In this document: positions 5,004-5,090 of the stretch, in pieces
Numbering within the stretch: position 1 is the first letter of the stretch
Layout of the letters: each line of letters starts with the position of its first letter
Origin: Methanobacteriota archaeon
GTDB taxonomy: Archaea > Hydrothermarchaeota > Hydrothermarchaeia > Hydrothermarchaeales > SZUA-236
Length of the DNA: 5,090 nucleotides
Assembly: GCA_003695745.1 (NCBI GenBank)
Contig: RFHW01000102.1
Location: 1 to 5,090, forward strand
Direction: 5' to 3'
Notes under the pieces: model-generated
What the model saw: the letters and a program-made list of their open reading frames with translations, nothing else
Database searches by the model: none
Told to the model about the DNA's origin: nothing
Program-made: the position numbers and the translations under genes

Positions 5004-5090
5004 TGCTCCGGTCGGGATTTGAACCCGACGCAGAAGGGCTCTGCCCCTCTAGCGTTCTACTCCCCGCTTCATTCGGCTGAAAATGGCCGA
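5004..5090 (-). tRNA. tRNA-Leu, 3' part, probably with an anticodon-loop intron (truncated by window)
   Basis: On the minus strand the T arm is clear: TCGGG-TTCAAAT-CCCGA (5028 down to 5012), followed by the 3' acceptor strand CCGGAGC (5011-5005) and discriminator A (5004). CCA is not encoded. Before the T arm lies a long variable arm GCAGA-GCCCT-TCTGC (5044-5030), which makes it a class II tRNA (Leu or Ser). In archaea tRNA-Leu has A73 and tRNA-Ser G73, so Leu is favoured. The 3' anticodon-stem strand is near 5045-5050 (AGAGGG), but no partner strand (CCTCT or CCCTC) and no 5' acceptor GCTCCGG occur in the remaining 40 bases, which instead hold a hairpin. This fits an intron at the usual position after base 37. 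Exon 1, with the anticodon, is outside the window; a split tRNA gene cannot be excluded. Confidence 0.82.
5073..5090 (-). other. Hairpin inside the presumed tRNA intron
   Basis: TCGGC (5073-5077) and GCCGA (5086-5090) pair over an 8-base loop and the stem may continue past the window edge. It lies about 20 bases upstream (in transcript direction) of the presumed 3' splice site near 5051. Archaeal tRNA introns commonly fold into such a stem beside the bulge-helix-bulge recognised by the splicing endonuclease. Confidence 0.4.

Noticed and set aside
5004..5090. Intron-free tRNA ending at the window edge
   Set aside because: The visible length would almost suffice, but the left-over 46 bases do not start with GCTCCGG and give no anticodon stem with a 7-base loop.

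Overview
The window is archaeal, most likely euryarchaeal. The evidence is an archaeal-type phosphoglycerate kinase (HQSRPG and GGGH motifs instead of the bacterial HLGRP and GGGD/E forms), an archaeal MinD-family ATPase, TATA-box-like AT-rich stretches upstream of most transcription units, a probably leaderless gene, and the 3' part of a class II tRNA that lacks an encoded CCA and seems to be interrupted by an intron in the anticodon region. ATA (Ile) and AGG (Arg) codons are common. A methanogen or methanogen relative would fit, but nothing here fixes the genus.

Layout, left to right. (1) Positions 1-416: the 3' end of an ABC-2 type transporter permease on the plus strand; its start and its ATPase partner lie outside. 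(2) Positions 417-582: intergenic, holding the promoter and a strong ribosome binding site for the next unit. (3) Positions 583-2779: a tight plus-strand operon, pgk - minD-like ATPase - 66-residue membrane protein, with a 4-base ATGA overlap and then a 2-base gap. (4) Positions 2774-3871: a major facilitator superfamily transporter on the minus strand. It converges on the operon so closely that both stop codons sit in one TCATGA palindrome. (5) Positions 3872-4135: a very AT-rich intergenic stretch with TATA-like elements, a T7 tract on the minus strand, and an inverted repeat whose loop can pair with downstream sequence, so it may encode a structured RNA. (6) Positions 4136-4831: fdhD on the minus strand, a short divergent form that lacks the CxxC sulfur-carrier motif. 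(7) Positions 5004-5090: the 3' part of a minus-strand tRNA, probably tRNA-Leu, with an intron sequence running off the window; a short perfect hairpin follows its 3' end.

Functionally this is mostly housekeeping: central carbon metabolism (pgk), a MinD/ParA-type spatial-organisation ATPase with a membrane-targeting C-terminal helix and a possible small membrane partner, two transporters, and a maturation factor for molybdenum/tungsten-pterin enzymes of the formate dehydrogenase type. No mobile element, CRISPR array or obvious defence system was seen. The points most worth a second look are the FdhD without its cysteine motif, the small membrane protein coupled to minD, the pseudoknot-capable intergenic element, and the interrupted tRNA.
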